NCBI GenBank assembly: GCA_964196275.1
Contig: CAXMSN010000072.1
Coordinates: 1 to 13,598 of the forward strand
Origin: UBA5794 sp964196275
GTDB taxonomy: Bacteria; Actinomycetota; Acidimicrobiia; Spongiisociales; UBA5794
DNA length: 13,598 bases
Direction: 5' to 3'
The translations under genes and the position numbers were made by a program. This document shows positions 10,643-13,598 of the stretch, in pieces (within the stretch, counting starts at the first letter, position 1; every line of letters starts with the position of its first letter). Under the pieces are notes generated by a model. That model worked only from the letters and a program-made list of their open reading frames with translations. It had not been told where the DNA came from and made no database searches.

Positions 10643-13431
10643 CGGAGCCTCCGACCGAGGATCGCAAGACTGAGAAGCGCAATCAACCCAACGAATGCGG
10701 CAACCGCTTGGACCCTCAAAGCGCCATCCTGCTCATACGTAACGATGCCTTCGATCGCGGACACCTGGTTCATCGCACCGACCGTGAGCCTCGGGGCGGG
10801 GCCCCAACCCTCGTCGGCGTTCTCAGCAACGAACACATTCGCACGCTCGTTGGGTTCTCCCTCGTACGTCCATCCAACTTGCGGCCATGAATCAGAGCGT
10901 GAGGTGAGTGCCCTGCCGACCGGGTTGACGTCCGATACGAAAATCGCATTGCCCGTCCCGGACGAAAGTGGAAGAAGGTCCAACTGCCCGGCGAAAACGT
11001 TGCGCCACGCAAGAGACGCGGCGTCTGCATCCGACCCGGTGCTGTCCCCCATGACCACAACCCACCGAATGCCGAACGTTGCCAGTTCACCACCCGCTCG
11101 ACGAGTCTCTCCCGAAACGACCGATAGAAGTTTCTCTTCCAACAGATCGTCGAATGGAAGCGCAACGTGCAGCCTTGCTTCCGCGAGATCTGGCACCGGT
11201 GCCGACACAACTCTGTATGCGCCACCTTGGAGAGATCGGGAGTCACCTGGCATGAGGTGCTCTGGGCCAACGAGGAGAACTCGCGATCGTTCAGCCTCGC
11301 CTTCATTCGCTTCGGTGAAGCCAAGCGCGTCGATGTATCTGTCCCCGGGCAACCCGGCTCTGCCTCCCAACACGATCACGAGCGAACCGACGACCAACAA
11401 GACCACAGCGACCGATCCAACTCCGAAGATCAACCTCCTCCACGAGGCGATATCGGGCAGCAGGGCGTTCTGTGACACGAAGCCGACGACAATGGCCAAT
11501 CCGAGGCCAGCGACCGCAAGCGACACCGACTCCGCCTCGACGCCGAGGCCGAGCTCGCCACCGCGTGAGCCGAGGAAGCCAAGCCCTGCGAGCGCCGCTC
11601 CCCACCCGGCGACGATGCCGTCTCGGCCCTTCGTACCCAGAACGGCTGCCACGGCAACAACGGCTCCGGCTGCAGCGAGTACGGATGAGACATTCCAGTA
11701 CGCGTACCCGTCGCGTACGAGGGAGCCAATGTTCACCGAGAGCAGCCAGGGACTCAACAAGAGAGCGCCACCGGCCGTTCCGACAAGTCCAATGATCAGA
11801 CCCCTCCACGCGGAACCGTCTGTGAATCGCACCAAGGCGTACAGGGTCAGCACAGGCACCGGCACCAGAAGCATGAGAGGAGAGAACCCACCGAGCAGGC
11901 CGAACACGAGCGCCGCCGACGAGAGGCGGACCACCATGTTCCATACGCCATCGGTTAATGGTGCGAGACAGATGCGGAGCGCCCACGGAAGGATGCCAAG
12001 CGCGATGAGCGAGCCGATGTGTGTGTTCCCACCGATGCCTTGAGCGGTTGAACCCGCGACGTAGACGAGACCGGCGATGAGAGCAGGTGCGGCGTTGATG
12101 GACCACGTCCGAAGCAGACGGGTGATCCCCCAGATGCCGCCGAGCATCGAACCGGCAACGAGTGCGTACTCGGCGAAGGTGTCGCTGTGGAGTGTGACGA
12201 TCTTGGCAATGCCAGACAGTGCGATCAATGGCCGCAGGGTCTCAGGGCTCCCGAGGCCAGCAGGGTTCCATCCGCCCGCATAGCCAGCAAGCGCATCCCA
12301 GCCGTTGGCGGGGAAGGGCAGCGTGAATCCGACGGCTGGCAGGCCATCCGACCAGATATTGCGCGTAGACAACATGACGAACACCACAGCAAGGACACCC
12401 ACGACGAACGCCGGCTGGCGGAGGTCGCTTCCAATGGATTCCACGGACACGCGATCGTCCCCGGGCAGCCTTCTCCTCAGCGCTGCCGCGACAGCCTGGC
12501 TGAGGCGAGATGCCTTGACGCTTCCCCTTCTCTGGAATCGGAAGAGTTCGGGGTCTCCGCCGGAACTCCGGCTTCGCGCCTCTCGCCTGGCGGATATGGT
12601 GCTCGGCGCCTTGTAGATGTTCCATCCCCAGGAGCGGATCAGATCGAAGAAGAACCACCTGCCCAGGAACATCGAAACGAACGCCTCGACCACACCAACG
12701 ACGAAGTCCAGAACAAGGGTCCACGCAAGCGTGACCAATCCGTACACCTTGATCATCGACCTGATCCGGCTGGCCTCTTCGCGCCATCGGGAGTCCGAAG
12801 CAGGCTGACCTTCGTAATCCACCTCTGACGACGGGCTGATGACGATGCGTGCCCCCTTCAACCTGGCTCGTTGTGAGAGGTCGATCGATGCGGCCAGCCG
12901 TGCCATCGCCTCGTCGATACCTCCGAGGCCGCTCAGAAGATCCCGACGGATCAGCATGGACACACCGGTGACGGCGGCAACATCTCGCACGACGTCGTAT
13001 TGGCCCTGGTCACGCTCGGATGAGTCCATGCCGGTGTACGGGACGAGGAACACATCTGTCACCAGGCCAACCGATACGAGCGACTCGTCGCCGCCGACGA
13101 GTTTCGAGCCTGCGATCCCAGCACCGGTGCGATCCATGTCCACGACGAGTGCTCCGAGCGCGTCAGGGCGAGGCACCGCCCCTTCTCTCACGATCCAAAT
13201 GTGTGTTGTCGTTCCCGGGAGGCTCTCGACGACATCGCTGAGATGCGGCCTCGTCACGACTCGACGACCGGCAACCTCGACGTCAGGGATGTCGGCATCA
13301 CCGATGACAACCGCACCGACCTGCCCGTACACTTGCTGGTCGAGCGCGCTCAGAGTGTCTTCGAGCCCGCCATCGGGGTCGGAGAGCACAACGGTCGCTA
13401 CAACTGCTTGGCGTGTGGACGTCATGGACAT
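10639..13431 (-). CDS. GT2 glycosyltransferase fused to a large GT-C-like membrane region
   Basis: A 930-residue protein from the ATG at 13431. Residues about 8-215 form a GT2-type domain: VVATVVLSDPDGGLEDTL, then GVSMLIRRDLLSGLGGIDEAMA, the GxxxLxRRxxxxxxGGxDE block of family 2. A typical DxD is not obvious. Helices at about 225-260 and 340-356 are followed by an extracytoplasmic loop (GFTLPFPANGWDALAGYAGGW, split at 368-388) and about nine more helices to about 690. A soluble domain (695-900) containing ATFGIRWVVVMG and a last helix (907-926) end the protein. This architecture sits before DUF5719 in many actinobacteria and is probably an envelope glycosyltransferase; donor and acceptor are unknown. 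GTG at 13476 and ATG at 13425 are alternative starts. CAGAAT (13441-13446, minus) ends 9 bases before the ATG at 13431 and favours it. Confidence 0.82.
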   Translation of the reverse strand: MSMTSTRQAVVATVVLSDPDGGLEDTLSALDQQVYGQVGAVVIGDADIPDVEVAGRRVVTRPHLSDVVESLPGTTTHIWIVREGAVPRPDALGALVVDMDRTGAGIAGSKLVGGDESLVSVGLVTDVFLVPYTGMDSSERDQGQYDVVRDVAAVTGVSMLIRRDLLSGLGGIDEAMARLAASIDLSQRARLKGARIVISPSSEVDYEGQPASDSRWREEASRIRSMIKVYGLVTLAWTLVLDFVVGVVEAFVSMFLGRWFFFDLIRSWGWNIYKAPSTISARREARSRSSGGDPELFRFQRRGSVKASRLSQAVAAALRRRLPGDDRVSVESIGSDLRQPAFVVGVLAVVFVMLSTRNIWSDGLPAVGFTLPFPANGWDALAGYAGGWNPAGLGSPETLRPLIALSGIAKIVTLHSDTFAEYALVAGSMLGGIWGITRLLRTWSINAAPALIAGLVYVAGSTAQGIGGNTHIGSLIALGILPWALRICLAPLTDGVWNMVVRLSSAALVFGLLGGFSPLMLLVPVPVLTLYALVRFTDGSAWRGLIIGLVGTAGGALLLSPWLLSVNIGSLVRDGYAYWNVSSVLAAAGAVVAVAAVLGTKGRDGIVAGWGAALAGLGFLGSRGGELGLGVEAESVSLAVAGLGLAIVVGFVSQNALLPDIASWRRLIFGVGSVAVVLLVVGSLVIVLGGRAGLPGDRYIDALGFTEANEGEAERSRVLLVGPEHLMPGDSRSLQGGAYRVVSAPVPDLAEARLHVALPFDDLLEEKLLSVVSGETRRAGGELATFGIRWVVVMGDSTGSDADAASLAWRNVFAGQLDLLPLSSGTGNAIFVSDVNPVGRALTSRSDSWPQVGWTYEGEPNERANVFVAENADEGWGPAPRLTVGAMNQVSAIEGIVTYEQDGALRVQAVAAFVGLIALLSLAILGRRLR

Positions 13432-13440
13432 GTGAGGTGC

Positions 13441-13446
13441 ATTCTG
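13441..13446 (-). promoter_or_regulatory. weak putative -10 element of the GT2-membrane fusion operon
   Basis: CAGAAT on the minus strand differs from TANNNT at its first base and ends 9 bases before the ATG at 13431. Spacing matches the other leaderless candidates here, but the match is weaker. Confidence 0.25.
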
Positions 13447-13476
13447 GAGTCGAATCGGCGCTACTTCAATCACCAC

Positions 13477-13598
13477 GTGACCCTGCTCGCTGGCGGGGTC
13501 GGTGGAGCCAGGATGGCTCGAGCACTCCGCTCGGTCCTGGAACCCGGTTCCTTGCAGGTCATCGTCAACGTTGCTGACGACACCGAACGATACGGCGT
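13477..13598 (+). CDS. cofD: 2-phospho-L-lactate transferase, 5' end (coenzyme F420 synthesis)
   Basis: Partial gene cut by the window edge; 40 codons are present. The N-terminus VTLLAGGVGGARMARAL (1-17) is the glycine-rich CofD/FbiA signature, and VIVNVADDTERYG (28-40) matches the NxxDD segment that binds metal and Fo. In actinobacteria the enzyme (FbiA) joins Fo to an activated phospho-lactate or phosphoenolpyruvate-derived unit to make F420-0. The GTG at 13477 is inferred from where homology starts; no nearby Shine-Dalgarno sequence is present. It is divergent from the GT2-membrane gene with 45 bases between the preferred starts. cofE/fbiB would be expected downstream, outside the window. 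Confidence 0.9.
   Translation, partial: MTLLAGGVGGARMARALRSVLEPGSLQVIVNVADDTERYG

Noticed and set aside
8904..10673. A 589-codon open frame on the plus strand
   Set aside because: It is antisense to the DUF5719 and thioredoxin-like genes, has a Ser/Thr/Pro-rich shadow composition and no family motifs.
10745..12043. A 432-codon plus-strand open frame
   Set aside because: Shadow of the GT2-membrane gene; composition is biased to Pro/Ser/Thr/Arg, with no recognisable domain.

Overview
The window reads as a core chromosomal segment from a GC-rich actinobacterium. An Acidimicrobiia-like lineage is a guess from overall flavour; I could not test it. The main support is gene content. The start of cofD/fbiA (coenzyme F420 synthesis), a GT2-membrane fusion plus DUF5719 pair, a DUF3499 protein, manB, a Trm112-like protein and ahcY all lie together. 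Mycobacterium tuberculosis also clusters sahH, manB, the DUF3499 protein Rv3258c and fbiA. The whiB2 and metallopeptidase genes found there between DUF3499 and fbiA are absent here.

Layout. Bases 1-143 hold a short 7-bp tandem repeat and no recognisable gene. ahcY (minus) is divergent from a small mannose-6-phosphate-isomerase-type cupin gene (plus). A DoxX-like four-helix membrane protein follows (plus). manB and a Trm112-like gene form a minus-strand pair with an ATGA overlap. manB is divergent from a dolichol-phosphate-mannose-synthase-like GT2 gene (plus). That gene converges on a minus-strand pair: a large PTPS-related/YfhO-like (GT-C type) membrane protein and a GtrA protein. Upstream are a 63-residue zinc-ribbon protein and an overlapping DUF3499-DUF6788 pair. 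A 301-bp non-coding stretch (8519-8819) contains repeated TCGTACTAC-type motifs. It is followed by a tightly coupled minus-strand operon (GT2/membrane fusion, DUF5719, membrane-anchored thioredoxin-like protein), and the 5' end of cofD on the plus strand at the right edge.

How the genes may work together (inference). ManB makes mannose-1-phosphate for GDP-mannose. The GT2 enzyme would load a sugar onto polyprenyl phosphate. GtrA would help flip or present that lipid-linked sugar. The large GT-C-like protein would use it outside the membrane. The right-hand operon looks like a second envelope module: a GT2-membrane fusion, an exported DUF5719 protein with exactly two cysteines, and a CxxC oxidoreductase translationally coupled to it. 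AhcY is methyl-cycle housekeeping.

Regulation. Several genes have a TANNNT hexamer 6-9 bases before the start codon and no Shine-Dalgarno sequence. This suggests leaderless transcription and helps choose starts. Genes inside operons are instead coupled by 4-base ATGA/GTGA overlaps. I found no tRNA, rRNA, CRISPR array, insertion sequence or integrase.
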